From the NCBI GenBank assembly GCA_024449915.1, contig JAMZAV010001722.1, positions 50,442 through 114,441 on the forward strand: DNA of 64,000 bases, in the 5' to 3' direction. The notes beneath the pieces were generated by a model. That model did not search any database, was not told the origin of the DNA, and was given only the letters and a program-made list of their open reading frames with translations. Of the stretch, positions 48,301-61,195 are shown one piece after another. The number at the start of each line of letters is the position of its first letter. The stretch's first letter is position 1. Source of the DNA: Sweltsa coloradensis. Taxonomy: Eukaryota; Arthropoda; Insecta; Plecoptera; Chloroperlidae. The position numbers and the translations under genes are program-made.

Positions 48301-50215
48301 AATAATCGATCTGTTAGGTGGAGAACTTTCCCTGTGCAACACTTTTCTGTCTGTCTGCCTGTGAGATCGTCAAATATTACGATAAATAAACGTATGACTT
48401 TTGATTAAAAGCCTTTTCTTTTATTGACATTGCTTTTTTAACAAGAACAAAACATAAACATTTTGGTTACCTTTTGGTCAGAAAGGCAAAGCTTTCTTTT
48501 TTAAACTAGTCAATTATGTAAACTCGCACCCATATCTAAAGATTTTTATTATTTTTATTAAAGAACTCAATAAAAGTAAAATATCAGACGGTCGCCAAGT
48601 CTACAGATGTTAAAAGGTTTGGATTACATAATCCCTTCAAAACCTGATCCTATAACTTTTAATGTAAGAGCATTATATTTTACAAGCCCTCCTTATCAAA
48701 CACATGCTAACATTCTTAAATGAGAAACAACCTTGGAGACAAACCCAGATGAACCAGATGTTGTTGCTGTGTTCCGTTCTATCTCATCAGGTAGCCTTAA
48801 CATCCTTAAAATTCCTTAATTTTATTAACATTTTTATACTCTCAATCCAAATATTCCATGAATGCCGCTCCTGTAAAAAGAACTAGGGAGTTGATGAGTC
48901 ATCGGGCTACTGTTGAGCTTCCAATTAAAAACCTTGAAAGGAATTAAGTTTATAATATGAAAGGCGAACAGTATAAAAGGTGTTACGGTATAAGTATGGT
49001 ATCGGTTTCGATGGGGAGGTGTGGGCCTATTGATACGTCGAGTACACTCGCACCCAGAAAAAAGTGAATGAGTGTTCTTGAATCCGTGTTCTCAAGTATT
49101 CTTGACACTTTTTCAAAGCACAAAAACAGTAATTAACCAATCAGAGCCTACAACTTTACTATAGGCCATCTAAGTGATGCTTACTTTGATTTAAGGTCAT
49201 TGCGTTGCAATTAGATAAGATTAATTAATGATGATTGGTAATTACAATTTTACTTGCTACACCATTAGAAATAAACATTTTTGATTGTATTAATAAAAGA
49301 AAATTTTCTTTAATACAGAAAATAAGAAAATACATGCCCATTTGATACGTCAGGCATTGTTTTATATTTCAATATAATAATAAATTACAGAGAAGAACTC
49401 ATGTCTGAATGTGGTTATATAATCCAGAAAAACTATGATAATGAGGCAGAAGACCTGGATTCAATACCTGATCGACTGGAATTTGCAATTTATGAATAAT
49501 TCACCTAAAATTAATTTTATTATTATTTTCTTTGAGTCATAATAATCCAACAACGAATAAAGCTGAAGCTATTATTCATTTGTTTAATTTACGAGAAATT
49601 GGCCATATGAATCTATATGATAGCAAGTTCTTGAACAGTAACTTCGTTGCTAAACATAATATATGACTAAAATGTTAAAATTACTTTCTGTACTATAATA
49701 TGAACATAAGTCTTTACTTTGATATTTAAATAGAAGCTCGTGCAACGGTGACGGGACTTAATTGAAAGTCACTCACATAGATCTTGTACTATTAACTTCA
49801 TCTAAAGTCTCAACTATCCACAATCAAGAAGCAATCTGTAGTGTGGTACACTTGTATGACCAGGAGAGGAAACTTGTTACTTATTATAATTCAGTTTTTA
49901 TCATCTTTGCTGGGAAGGCTTCAAAACACACTTCGATTATATTAGTAATATAAAACTAATAACAAATACAACTGAATCTATGGATTTGTGACTTTCTACC
50001 AGAAATGTATCATTAATCGTTGAAACGTGTCTTTCAATAGTTCATTTGTTGTTAAAATGTAGTTAATATCTATAAGTGAAAATTACGAAAGATCTTATAT
50101 ATATGAATACAAACAGGACATTGAAAGTCATTCTGACATAGATATTGTAAAATCTTTCATGGAAATCAATCAAAGTGAAATCTTTAGAATACACAACCAC
50201 CCCTGAATAAACAAA
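42340..50215. other. Presumed long intron or intergenic DNA; several GC-rich patches
   Basis: No gene is supported across this stretch. GC/CpG-richer patches stand out at about 43020-43220, 44070-44170, 45335-45435, 46660-46970 and 47410-47480; they are too short and motif-poor to call exons. A motif CCGCGCCATCTGTGGG at 46671-46686 resembles the CTCF core on the minus strand. A family C-related copy lies near 44615-44800, with GCACAGACGGACGAACAGAAAG at its end. Confidence 0.45.
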
Positions 50216-50221
50216 CAACGA

Positions 50222-50382
50222 CTTTTTTTTCTCGATTTGGATAGTCGGGAAACACTCCCGTAGGTGGAATTGTTAATATTTAATACAATACAGAAATTAA
50301 AAAATCCATCCCGATCGGGGTTCGAACCCGAGTCTCCCACTTTCCGGGTGGACGCCTTAGCCAACTAGACCACCGAGACGGT
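50222..50382 (-). mobile_element. SINE-A copy, near full length
   Basis: In minus orientation it reads head with A and B boxes (TGGTCTAGTTGG, GGTTCGAACCC), then body with ATTGTATTAAATATTAAC, then tail CCACCTACGGGAGTGTTTCC and CAAATCGAGAAAAAAAAG. This is the most complete copy and defines the family at about 160 bp. Confidence 0.85.
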
Positions 50383-50507
50383 AACTATTTAACTTCTGTA
50401 TTGTCGTTACATTATAGAACTTGAATGGATGGAACAATAAAGCATCGAAAAACTGTTGCTGTTGAATTGACCAAACAAACATATTTATAATGTCATTACC
50501 TTACGCA

Positions 50508-50606
50508 GGTATAGTTGGCTAAGGCGTCCACCCGGAAAGTGGGAGACTCGGGTTCGAACCCCGATCGGGATGGATTTTTTAATTTCTGTATTGTAATAAA
50601 TATTAA
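50508..50606 (+). mobile_element. SINE-A copy, 5' part
   Basis: Head and start of body match the neighbouring copy almost exactly from TAGTTGGCTAAGGCGTCCAC onward; the tail is absent. It faces the minus-strand copy head to head across about 125 bp. Confidence 0.8.
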
Positions 50607-51069
50607 ACAACGACTTGTTTGAACGTGTGAGAATCCGCATTGAGTTCGGTTCAGTGTTGTCGAGTCGTTCATCAATATATCATCAACAAGAACACAAACT
50701 ACAGCCGGGCGTAAACATTTAGCGCGGGGGTGTTTTTCCATTTCCTCACGGAAGTTGGTACCGGCCGGAGGGTGTGTAATTACTTCTAGGTTGCCCGCCC
50801 TTGGTTCACCCCAGCCAGCACCCCCTACACCTGAGTGTCTTAACTGTCATACATCTGGCGGTGCCAGTCCCGCTGAAGAGAGGAAGGAAATAGTATTATC
50901 TATTACGACTAACGGACTTTCTACGTCTTGGCGAACGATTGAGACATTTCGATGGGTTTAATAATTGTATTAATATCATTCTACGGTTTCAGAGACTTTT
51001 TCCCAGTTTCTACCATGATTTAAAAACAGTAAACCAAGCTGTTATGATACCACGCTTGTTTTAAGGTCA

Positions 51070-51300
51070 ACGCAAATGTTGGAGGTGCCTGGTATATTGA
51101 TGTTGAAAGTGGTAAGGCCTAGTCTTGCAGCCCTTACTTATATGGTCAGTATAAACATTCTGTATCATCCTTATTGAAGGGTCAATGACAACAAAAAAAC
51201 GTATGTCAATCGGAGGTTTTGTTCGGTTTTTATCGCGAGACGTGACACACGCACGGACAGAAAGACGGACAGAAAGTATATTACATAGCGGAGCTTTGCT
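51070..51300 (+). repeat. Dispersed repeat family C, best copy
   Basis: Begins TTGGAGGTGCCTGGTATTGA and ends GTCAATCGGAGGTTTTG, TTTTTATCGCGAGACGTGAC and a GACGGACAGAAAG-like end. Fragments occur near 32010, 33180, 44615 and 60375. The class of the element is unknown; no pol III box or inverted ends were identified. Confidence 0.55.
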
Positions 51301-51309
51301 TTCAAGTTT

Positions 51310-54300
51310 CAATCTCTTTCAGACTGCTTGCCGATTAAATGCCGTATTGCATAGATATAACTCATTATCAATACTATCGATTGAAATTAAGTCCAAAACA
51401 TTTTCATCATGGAATGAAAAGCTTAATACGAACAAAATTACAATCATAGGCCTATGCTATAAAATTTTGTTTATAATATCATTCAATTTTTCTACATATA
51501 AAATGTTTAGGTTGAACTATATTTAATATTTAAATTTGAAGAGAAGTGGTGCATACCAACTTTTTCTATATATTTTTTCATCACGTTTGTCTTATTCTCT
51601 TTTAAAAAACAACTTTATAAATTAGTATTATTTTAAACCGGCCATGAAAATTTACAAACAAAACGTACTAAATAGATTCAATCACGATTTATATAACCCT
51701 AACGCCGACGGTTGAAATCGTGAAGGTGATATTTAAATTTAGAATCATAAACTTCCTTCTAAGATACCTACTTGCCAACCGACAAGTACAACTAAAACTA
51801 TCACTATGACTTCCTGGATCGGCGTCCACCGTTAACCCTACTAACTTAACCCTACTAACTCAACCCTACAAACTCAACTCGTGAACTGGACTCTTCTCCA
51901 ACACCAGCATCAATGCATTACTCGATTGTTATCAACCTCGGCGGATAATGTAATTAGTCCCACAAGAAATATTTTAGCTGTGATATGCCAGCGATTTGGA
52001 GTATCTGGTAAATTTTGAGTACCTTTACCTTAAATTTATTGAATACATTTTGAAATATATCAAAAGAATGCTCTAATACAAGGTATTCTTTACGTATTCT
52101 TTACGATGCAAATTGTTAAAAATACAGCCGAACGTCAATTTCGACAAAAAAATTAAACTTACTGACAGAAGAAGTGTCAAATTTGCAAATTCCCGGGTCA
52201 AATATAGTCATCAAGATAGTAACTCTGTAGATTTGTATTCCGTATCTTTACCTATATACCTACCTAAATACATCTGGGCCAAAATATCTTTACCTATCTA
52301 CAACACTGCTGTATGCATTACTTATCTCCTTCAGCCTCTAGCGAATCTCATACGGATCACACACATCGCTTTAGATCCATTACAGACAATCACTCGGACA
52401 TGCGGCCCGCGATACCACACCACACATTACTCTGCACTCGCGCCCAACATCATGTCCTCATATTCCCTCCTCATCGCAGACTACAGTAGTTCAAAGCAAG
52501 ATGCCGCCTTTGTCAGGGTTCATCAAATCATCAAACCGAGGAGCCTTTGTATAGAAAGTCATCCAGCCTCGTCGTCATCGTTTATAGTTTAGATATCAGT
52601 GATGGTTTTATTTTTTTTTTTTAAATTCTAACTATTATACTTATGAAAATTGTTCGGTAGCGATGAAGGCTCTAGACAATTATGTTGGTTTCTATTATTA
52701 TTTTATTTGTTTAGTAGAGCTTAAAAGGTGGCAATAAAAAGTAATGGTTTAAAGTAATTAATTGGTTTCAGACTGAACATTATGTTATGAACCGTCTGGA
52801 AAACGAAAGGTAAAACTTACCAACTGAATGCATAATACCTGGTGTTATCATCCTACCCTGATGCTGGCATGCATTCCTTGCGTTTGATTGAATCAAGGAG
52901 CAATAGAAAGATGCAGACAAACCGATAGAGAAACTAAAAATAAGTATTACGTACAAATGCAATAAATGTTATGGTTTTTACTATTGTTATTGATTCGAGC
53001 TACGACCAATCCCAATAAACCTGGTTGGTACTTACCACTCCTTTTTACTGTTTATTTAACACCTCTTTACTTAAAATTGTTGTTTCTTAAAATTGATGTA
53101 CATTGTTACATTCATTTCCCTGAATTAAATATGATTTTTATTTTTAGCTAAAAATAAACACTCAATAATATACAAATTGTGCACACACTAAATCCTCAAT
53201 AATTAATGAATATATTATTATACAATCTGTGAAAATTAATTACTTAATTAATTTCTCTAGTACATTATTTCAGTACTCATCAACCTTAATAAATTTTACA
53301 TTTATACGTTTACCATTTAAAAAATATGCTGTTAAAAGACCCTCACAACTATAGGCAGCATAATGGTCAGTTGCCTCTTTTCCTCCCAGTTTTATTTTTC
53401 AATTACAACCCCTAGGCTATAGTGGCGCATTGTGGCCTAACGGTTGACGCGCCCTTGTATCAACTTTCCCTCCCTCCTAGTTTACGTTGAAACGCAGCAA
53501 CAATAAAAACAAACATAACTCTTTTCATGTTGCTTTAAACACCAGTTTTTTTATGGCCACCCAATCCAAACTCATTATCATACAACCCACTGTTTTTTGT
53601 CCGAATGTAAACACACTTCTCTGCATCATTAGTCTCCTCTCTCTCGCTCTCTCTCACCCACACGGTCGATATATCGCTCTCTCTATCGCACTCGTAGCAT
53701 GCAGGGCACGCGCCGGGTCAGAGGCTTCCGAGCTCCTACTACATACCTGCCTCTCTCCGCCTACCTGAGATAGCGTTACTGTCGTGTAGTGAGGAAGAAT
53801 CAAGATTATCAAAGAAGAATGGGCATAATAATTACTTTAAACACAGATTGACAATTAAAAAAACACGTTCTTTTAATAATTGTTACAGTGTTATGTTTAA
53901 GTGTTATGTGTGTAAGTCAATTTTCTCATCTTCGCCACTTTTTGTAATCCAGTGGAGTGCTACTGTATATTTATTTTTGTCACGTTTTTATTTTATTTTC
54001 ATCAATTGTGTTGGCAGATATGTTTCATGGTCATTTTGTTTATATCTTCTTTTATATGGATTGTTGTTAATTTTCCTTTGTCAACCTTCAGTTTGAAAAA
54101 GATTTTTGAATAAAGGTCTAAATATCACAAATAAATATTGATAAAGAGCAGTGTTCTGTAAAATAAACACTTATTTAAAAAATAAATACCTGTTCTACTA
54201 GTTTCTATTATCTAAAAAATATGTTATTATTTTTATAAAAAATGTGAAATTTCGACTCTTTTACTAAATACCGTTCTTGATATATTAATACTTGTCTCAT

Positions 54301-54910
54301 TGGCTTTATCGCACATTCAAGGTTATTAATTAATTCAAAATTGTATAACTCATGATAATAACGCTTCAAATGTAGATAAGAAATAGATTTGCAGATATCA
54401 AAACAGAGTATTTGAAAAATATAAAGTTTGTTCTCTCATAGCACACAGGTCTTACGTATCGGTGAATATTACTCTAAAATACAATCATTGATGTAGAGAA
54501 ATATATCTACGATTATTTATTACATACAAAAGATTATGTATCATAAGTCGGGGTATGATCTACGCACAGGCAAAAGGATTCTATTAAAAAACTACGCACA
54601 GGCAAAGGATTATATTAAAAAATCAATTTGGAGTGTTCAACTCAGCAATCACATTCGTTTTAAAGGAAGAAATTGAAAGTAAAATTTAATTCCAAAGTTG
54701 ATTATAGAGAAAAATAAAACAAAAATTACAAAAGCTTTTTTCAGACAAAAGGTAATTTTAAATGATGAGCGCATCCATTTATAGTGGAGTGTAGCTTGTT
54801 TTGGCATCAGGAAGACATGTGACTGCCATCTGTTGTCAGAAGATGAAAACAATCAATTAAAAATCTGTTGTTGGTTTCGCATGTAACAGACCATCAGTCA
54901 AACTTCTGCG
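51310..54910. other. Anonymous AT-rich DNA
   Basis: The longest open frame is 159 codons at 52113-52592 on the plus strand. It has no recognisable domain, and I do not call it a gene. At 53420-53460, GTGGCCTAACGGTTGACGCG resembles a tRNA-like A box, perhaps another SINE. AAACCTGGTTGGTA at about 53018 recurs at 56779 and marks another small repeat family. A 31-bp tandem duplication lies at about 54560-54621. Confidence 0.5.
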
Positions 54911-54911
54911 T

Positions 54912-54914
<3 letters not shown>

Positions 54915-54957
<43 letters not shown>
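54915..54957. repeat. (CT)n microsatellite
   Basis: About 21 CT dinucleotides. Confidence 0.95.
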
Positions 54958-54960
<3 letters not shown>

Positions 54961-55452
54961 AATCCCAATACACTGCCTTGAGGGACACCCGATAACACTG
55001 GTAACCAAGAGGAAGATGAACCGGCAATAATTACACGTTGCTTTCGATCTGTAAGAAAATTCTCAATGAGCGTAAATTACCACTCACACCAAAACGCTCT
55101 TCGATCTTGTGAAGAAGGTGTTTGTAACTAACAGACAAATTGCTCCTTGTCCTTATTGTAGTGTATAAACTTTTCTAAGTTTATATTAGGTGTCAAAATT
55201 TGAAAAAATATAGGTCTTGAACGACTTGTAGATTGGAGAGAATGTTAGCCCTACTTTGAAAGACAATTGCAATGTTTTAAGTGGCATTTGAAACGTAATA
55301 AACAAATAAGTGTATGATGAGTGTAGTGTTTCTGTTTATCAGAGTGTTACGTGCCGCTATCTTAGTTAATGAGTTCTGACGTAGCCTGGCCCGGCCATGC
55401 ATCAAGGCACGAGCCTGCTAGGCCGTTTAGTTCCGGCAGAACCCGACGAACC

Positions 55453-55596
<144 letters not shown>

Positions 55597-55606
55597 ATAT
55601 TTTTCC

Positions 55607-55852
55607 GTGGGAAGCCTGTCCAGGGTGCAATGTATGCCACTCTTCAGGTGTCCAATTAGGTATATTGGAGAGAGAACATTGTGAAGGGATGACAGAGGGC
55701 TGTTTAAAAGGACTCAATCCCTTGCATTCGCATCAACGAATGAGGAAAACCTCGGAAAGAAACTTCAGTCAGGATTGCCGGTTTCGATGAGAATTGAACC
55801 AGAGACCTCCCAAATCCGAGTCGCGCGCTTAACGCTCGATCCAATACTGTCG
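55607..55852 (-). mobile_element. SINE-B copy, near full length
   Basis: In minus orientation it has the head GGGAGGTCTCTGGTTCAATT, CCGGCAATCCTGACTGAAG, CGAGGTTTTCCTCATTCG, GATGCGAATGCAAGGGATTG, TTTAAACAGCCCTCTG, CATCCCTTCACAATG and the end CACCTGAAGAGTGGCATAC then ATTGCACCCTGGACAGG. The (CAGA)n array lies right at its 3' side. Confidence 0.8.
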
Positions 55853-55854
55853 TT

Positions 55855-57180
55855 ACTTCATATTACCAATATCTACATTTTAGGGTGATTTTATAACTTG
55901 GTAAGAGTAACAATATTCATTCGTCTATATTGCAATTCAAAACAGAGGAGAGGTTGGGACATGCGTTTTAGTCAAATTGCTGTTTGCTCTTCTGGCTGAC
56001 AACACAGTTGTTTGAAATATTGAACATATGTCACAAAAGTGGAAATATAGGGCTCTACACTAACACATTTCTAAAATTTGTTTTAAAATTATTTATAAAA
56101 ACGAAATCAGTTTTCACGAAATTTGATTTTGCTAAAAATAAAAAAAGACTATATTCGTGAATTTTTTTATTTTGAACAAGTATGACTGTAGGGCTGTCCA
56201 CGTATGCTTCATTGACAACTATGTGAAGTTTCATATACGTCCAATGCATTTTGGCCGAGCGAATAGCTGTTATTTGCTAACTACCAAATGTGTCCCATTC
56301 CCTCTTCACATAATGTGTTAAACTGGTGCAGAATACGTGTTTCTTGCCGGTCTTGCTGCGTTGAACGAGTAGCAATTCTTCACCAGTGATTGCACAAGTT
56401 ACTAGTTCTGTTCCAACTTGATATAGAGACATGAAGCACTGTTTGATCACCGGAACACAGCGCGGAATAACAGAACGAGCTGTGATGGATTCGCTGTCAT
56501 CGCACCGGCTTCAAGGGAATTAATATTTCATGCCTCGAGGCGGGCAAACAACACAGCAACATATTAGCAGCCGCTTCTCGGGCTGGGTTTTCTAACAGGA
56601 GTGCGGCATTAATGAAGTGGTTCCACTTTTTTCTATATGTGTATAGAACATATTCGAGGTATTTAGCAATCTTGTGAAGAAGAAACGCAATAATAAAACA
56701 AATGTTTTTCAAACAGAAGATGCATGTTTCTTATTTTGTAGCTGTTGTTCAGATTATGAAGCAAACCAGTCAGAATAAACCTGGTTGGTAGTCTTCCCTG
56801 TTTCACAATAAGTTCGTATTGCTCATATTTATGTATTTATACATTTAACGTTTATCCTATTCAGTAAGTTATAAGTTCCTTAGAATAAGGAGCTGTGTAA
56901 AGTTCCTGATACTCTTCAAGAAAAGCAAACTTAGTTATTTGAGTTCATTAAGAAGTTATTTATCCAAAGATATCGAAAAATATGTACTTGGACTGAAGTA
57001 CCGGGTTATCAATGTATTATATTTTTGTCAGCAAAATGTATTATTATGGAAGACTGCAAATTATGATCCATGTGTCTAGATAGCCTTTACAGTACGATTT
57101 TCCTAATATAACTTGTGTTTTTATTTTGTTTGAAAATTATCGGAATATATTATGTAAAAAATTGCTTTACTAATGATTGT
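55855..57180. other. Anonymous AT-rich DNA
   Basis: No gene recognised. Includes one copy of the TTTAACGTTTATCCTATTCAG short repeat at about 56820-56880. Confidence 0.5.
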
Positions 57181-57202
57181 TTTCTCTTTGTTTTAGGTAA
57201 GT
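57181..57202 (+). promoter_or_regulatory. Candidate recursive-splicing (ratchet) site
   Basis: A polypyrimidine tract TTTTCTCTTTGTTTTAG ends at 57196 and is followed without gap by GTAAGT at 57197. A 3' splice site fused to a consensus 5' splice site is the known signature of zero-length-exon recursive splicing in long insect introns. It is on the same strand as, and about 35.6 kb downstream of, the microexon donor at 21604. Functional use is inference. Confidence 0.5.
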
Positions 57203-57390
57203 TTGTGATTCCTGATTTCTCCACCTGAATTCTCAGAGATTCGGTGAGTTTGTGATTCCTGATTTCTCCACCTGAATTCTCAGAGATTCGGTGAGTTTGT
57301 GATTCCTGATTTCTCCACCTGAATTCTCAGAGATTCGGTGAGTTTGTGATTCCTGATTTCTCCACCTGAATTCTCAGATATTCGGTGAGT
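57197..57390 (+). repeat. 47-bp tandem array carrying repeated donor and acceptor motifs
   Basis: Four units start at 57197, 57244, 57291 and 57338, with a fifth truncated at 57385. Each begins GTGAGTTTGTGA (GTAAGT in the first). Each also contains a pyrimidine-rich stretch ending TTCTCAG (TTCTCAG-ATATTCG in the fourth) seven bases before the next donor. The array therefore offers five donors and four internal acceptors in phase with the ratchet site. Confidence 0.9.
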
Positions 57391-57419
57391 TTGTGACAGT
57401 TTCACATCTTGTTCAATCT

Positions 57420-58700
57420 CGTATCAGAACTAAAATAAAATCTTGTTGAAAAGACGAGGGACCGAACGATCAGTATCTACAAGAATCATCACGAATAAGA
57501 TAAACAATTATCTGGCAAAACCATTAGTAGCATTGGTTTTGATACGCTCTAACAGAACATAAATATATTGATTACTAAAACTTCTCACACAAAATGTGCG
57601 GACGATTAAAACATTTTAATAATAATACAAATAAAGATCAATTCTAGATATTTATAAAAAGATTTATTTATGATTTTTTTTTAATGTAGATTATTCCTCC
57701 TAATATAATTGATGCGTGGTCCTTCCTGCGTTCAAACGCTATCAAATCTCCGATAAAATCTTAACTTACCATCTTTAACAAAGCGACCCACACCCGAAAA
57801 ACAACAATCAAACCCCACACTTTGACTACACTTACAACTGAAATTTTATAGAATACCTGAGTTAATTATAAACATTATGTCAGTGGTTTGTATGCACCCT
57901 TTTTACATATTTCCCATTGCGATAATAGCCCAGGTGTGTAGTAAGCAACGTCTGTGGGAGAGTTGGCTAACGTGTAGCCCTACTGCTGGATCGCTGTAAT
58001 CACTATGGGAATGACCTTCAGACTAAGTAATTACACTCACAATCGGTACAAAAACAGACTAATTAAGTCGGTACGCGGGTAATAATTACATAATGAAGCC
58101 TACCTGCCTAGTAGGGAACAATGTATAATCGTTTTTTTAACTTTCATTGTCTACTGAAATCTATGTAAGTTTTCTTACTAAATATGATTTAAAACGTTGG
58201 GTATATTAGGTCAAGATGAAATTGAAAGGGGCGATGAATTCGTTTGTAACTGTGGGATTTGGTTATGATCTGCATTAAATAACTTTTTAAACAAAACAAT
58301 AATAACTAATTGCTTCATAAAAGGGAATAATATCCTCAATCACATTAGTGTGTATCTACTATACATAATAGCAGTCAATAACATGTGACTATATAGGGTC
58401 AGGGGGGGGGGGGAGAGCTAGCGTCACCAAAAGTTTAAAAATATTTTCTTTTAATGCGTTACCCAACAACAGAATACAATAATTCCATCAAACGTTGAAT
58501 GCAATACTAATGTAACTAAAAATGAAGGCATAGAAAAAGTGCATGACTGACTACTTCTAGAGTTATAATACTAATGCTAAATAGTTTATCTGCGGAAGAT
58601 GCAAAAGAGATACATAAAACATAATCATTGCAACAGTGTAAACATAGTTTGTATGTGTTGAAAACCATAGAACCGCCGCCATCAACGAGACTTTAATGAC
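57420..58700. other. Anonymous AT-rich DNA
   Basis: No exon recognised. A 13-base G run lies near 58403, next to the AGCTAGCGTCACCAAAA motif shared with 28650. Confidence 0.5.
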
Positions 58701-58705
58701 AAACA

Positions 58706-59020
58706 GGAACGTACTGTATTTTTTGTATCCCTTATCATACCCGGCACCTCCACCAACAGGAACGAACTGTAGTTTTGTATCCCTTATCATACCCGGCACC
58801 TCCACCAACAGAGGAACGTACTGTAGTTTTGTATCCCTTATCATACCCGGCACCTCCACCAACAGGAACGTACTGTAGTTTTGTATCCCTTATCATACCC
58901 GGCACCTCCACCAACAGGAACGTACTGTAGTTTTTGTATCCCTTATCATACCCGGCACCTCCACCAACAGGAACGTACTGTAGTTTTGTATCCCTTATCA
59001 TACCCGGCACCTCCACCAAG
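58706..59020. repeat. 52-bp minisatellite, six copies
   Basis: Units GGAACGTACTGTAGTTTTG through CCGGCACCTCCACCAACA are nearly identical with one- or two-base indels. The ACCCGGCACCTCCACCAAGA end also occurs once at 60580, i.e. it is the inverted tip of family C, so the array seems to have expanded from the tip of a dispersed repeat. Confidence 0.95.
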
Positions 59021-59024
59021 AACG

Positions 59025-60101
59025 ATATTAAATGGTCTAAACAACGTATATTTTATTTTTGAATTCTTGTTCGACGACCAGATTCAGTGGCTTCGCTCCC
59101 TCTTTGGTTAACCCCCCCTAGCGTGTAACAATATGATCATCTCTTTAACTCGCGCACTCGCTTATTATAATTATATGAAGAGATTGTTTTCATAACACTG
59201 CACTCGATCTTTACATTCGGTCTAAAGTTATTAGAGTGAAACCAGGTTTAAACAAAAAATATTATCTTTATGTATTGCAACAGTTTACAACTCAACTCAA
59301 TTACACGAGCTAATAAAACTACGAGGTCATCATTTGGAATAATCTTATCTTATCTTGATTTTGATTTTTGATTTGCTTATCTCTGATTCTCTTATAATTG
59401 AAAAAAATAACAACTGTTTTTAAACTTAATTTTGGTAAAGGTAGAAAATTAAATCACGATGCAAATATTGTAGGTTAGTGTATCCCACTCTAACCTTATT
59501 GACGTTTTAATTTCATTGATTGAAAATTGCTTAAGAATCATTTTCAGATTTAATCAATTTAAACACGAAAATTCAAGTATGATGACAAAAAATTGTGAAT
59601 AGATATGGGCGATGCTTATCAACCCGTTTTGGCCGTACATTGTTAAAAACATTCAAAATTAATAAAAATATACATTTTTTCGAAACTTTGATTTTACAAA
59701 ATAAGTAAATGTAGATATATCGACATTGATTTTCCCGTGCAATATCGATATAAAAATGATTTTGTACATCCCTACATAGAACACTTCATCAAACAACAAT
59801 ATAACATTGTAATAGCCAATTACTTTTCATTGTAGAACAATATAATTGAGACTCGGGAATCTCAATTCAAGCTAAACCATTAAAACATAAAATTAACATA
59901 AGAAATCCTGTGCAGTAGGGTGTTGGTCACACGCTGTTGAGTTGACCTTTGACCTGTTGAGTTGAAGGTCAAGGTCTAGTTGGAAGTTTCTCAGATCAAG
60001 TGAAAAGAAACAGTGTTGATGAGAAAAACCGGACCGTGGTAGTTACACAATGCAATTAGCTTCGATGTGATTGTGGGGCCGGAACAATGGAGCATTAAAA
60101 C

Positions 60102-60139
<38 letters not shown>

Positions 60140-61190
60140 GGGTGGGAGGAAGGGAGACGGGGACACTAATGTATACACTACTGTTCCGGCCAATAACATA
60201 CGCTTCAGTCTTCAGCTCATTAATGTGGCTGCATTATGTAATTAGTTGTATTTAGTAATCCTCAATCGGTTTTTATGACTGAATAGGATAGACGTTTAAT
60301 TAATGAATAAATAAAGTCGTGTCTGTTATCTGTGGTCTTATAAAACACCAGCTCCCATATATGCTAAAATGCGTCACTTTTCTATCCGTCCGTCTATACA
60401 TGTGTCACGTCTCACGATAAAAACCCAAAAATTACATCATAATTACGTGGATTTTTTATTATTATTATTGTCAACAAATATGTTGAAGAGAATCAGAGAC
60501 ATTGTTAGCATTATCACTGTTGATACAGAATGTGTTTGGTAGCTCTGGGTGTCGGTGGACGAAACTCGACATGTGAATACCCGGCACCTCCACCAAGAAC
60601 GAGGTTTGAAAGCGGGAAAAAATGATTTTTTAAAATTCTCTTTCGTCGACGTATTGATAAAGTGCCTACGCTCCATGTTTTGATAACTCCCGTACAATAA
60701 CTTGTCTTAACTACATCAACACATCAACCAATCTTACTATTTTGCGTTGGCACCGACACAGTTGGTTTGGTCAAAATCAAAGTACCCCACTGAAATCAGT
60801 TAAGTGACTGATTTGTTAACATCCCTGAGTAAGTAGGATTAGACGTTTATAGTTATTACAAGTAACTATAGACAAATTATCGAAATTCTTATACAAGCCA
60901 TATGCTCAGGAAACAAAATAAATTATAAATTATCAAATTAGCATTTTTTATTTAACTCACACGATACTACCCCTTGATTAACACATGCTATAAAGCATTG
61001 CTCTACATATTAGAATGTATGACTAGCGCCCATGTTTTCATTCCCACACTCGCCGCTTCCTCCTGCCACCGCCACCCTCGCTTGCACCCATGAGACCGTG
61101 ACCGACACCCCCTCGTTCAGTCGGCTGTGACAACTAGAGGACATTCCTATTATACTCTCGTTTACAAGTCTTGCCACTAATTAGTTACCG
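59025..61190. other. Anonymous AT-rich DNA with repeat fragments
   Basis: Contains a (GA)n run at 60107-60136, a minus-strand short-repeat copy at about 60257-60320, and a minus-strand family C copy at about 60375-60603. No gene supported. A GC-richer patch at 61030-61130 is unexplained. Confidence 0.5.
60107..60136. repeat. (GA)n microsatellite
   Basis: About fifteen GA dinucleotides. Confidence 0.95.
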
Positions 61191-61195
61191 AGTGA

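Noticed and set aside
50300..50382. tRNA gene on the minus strand
   Set aside because: Same reason: part of a SINE-A copy with complete tail.
52113..52592. 159-codon plus-strand frame
   Set aside because: The longest non-repeat frame outside the LINE, but no domain or convincing splice/promoter context. Similar lengths are possible by chance in 64 kb.
53848..54096. Hydrophobic 82-codon frame
   Set aside because: AT-rich composition effect without further support.
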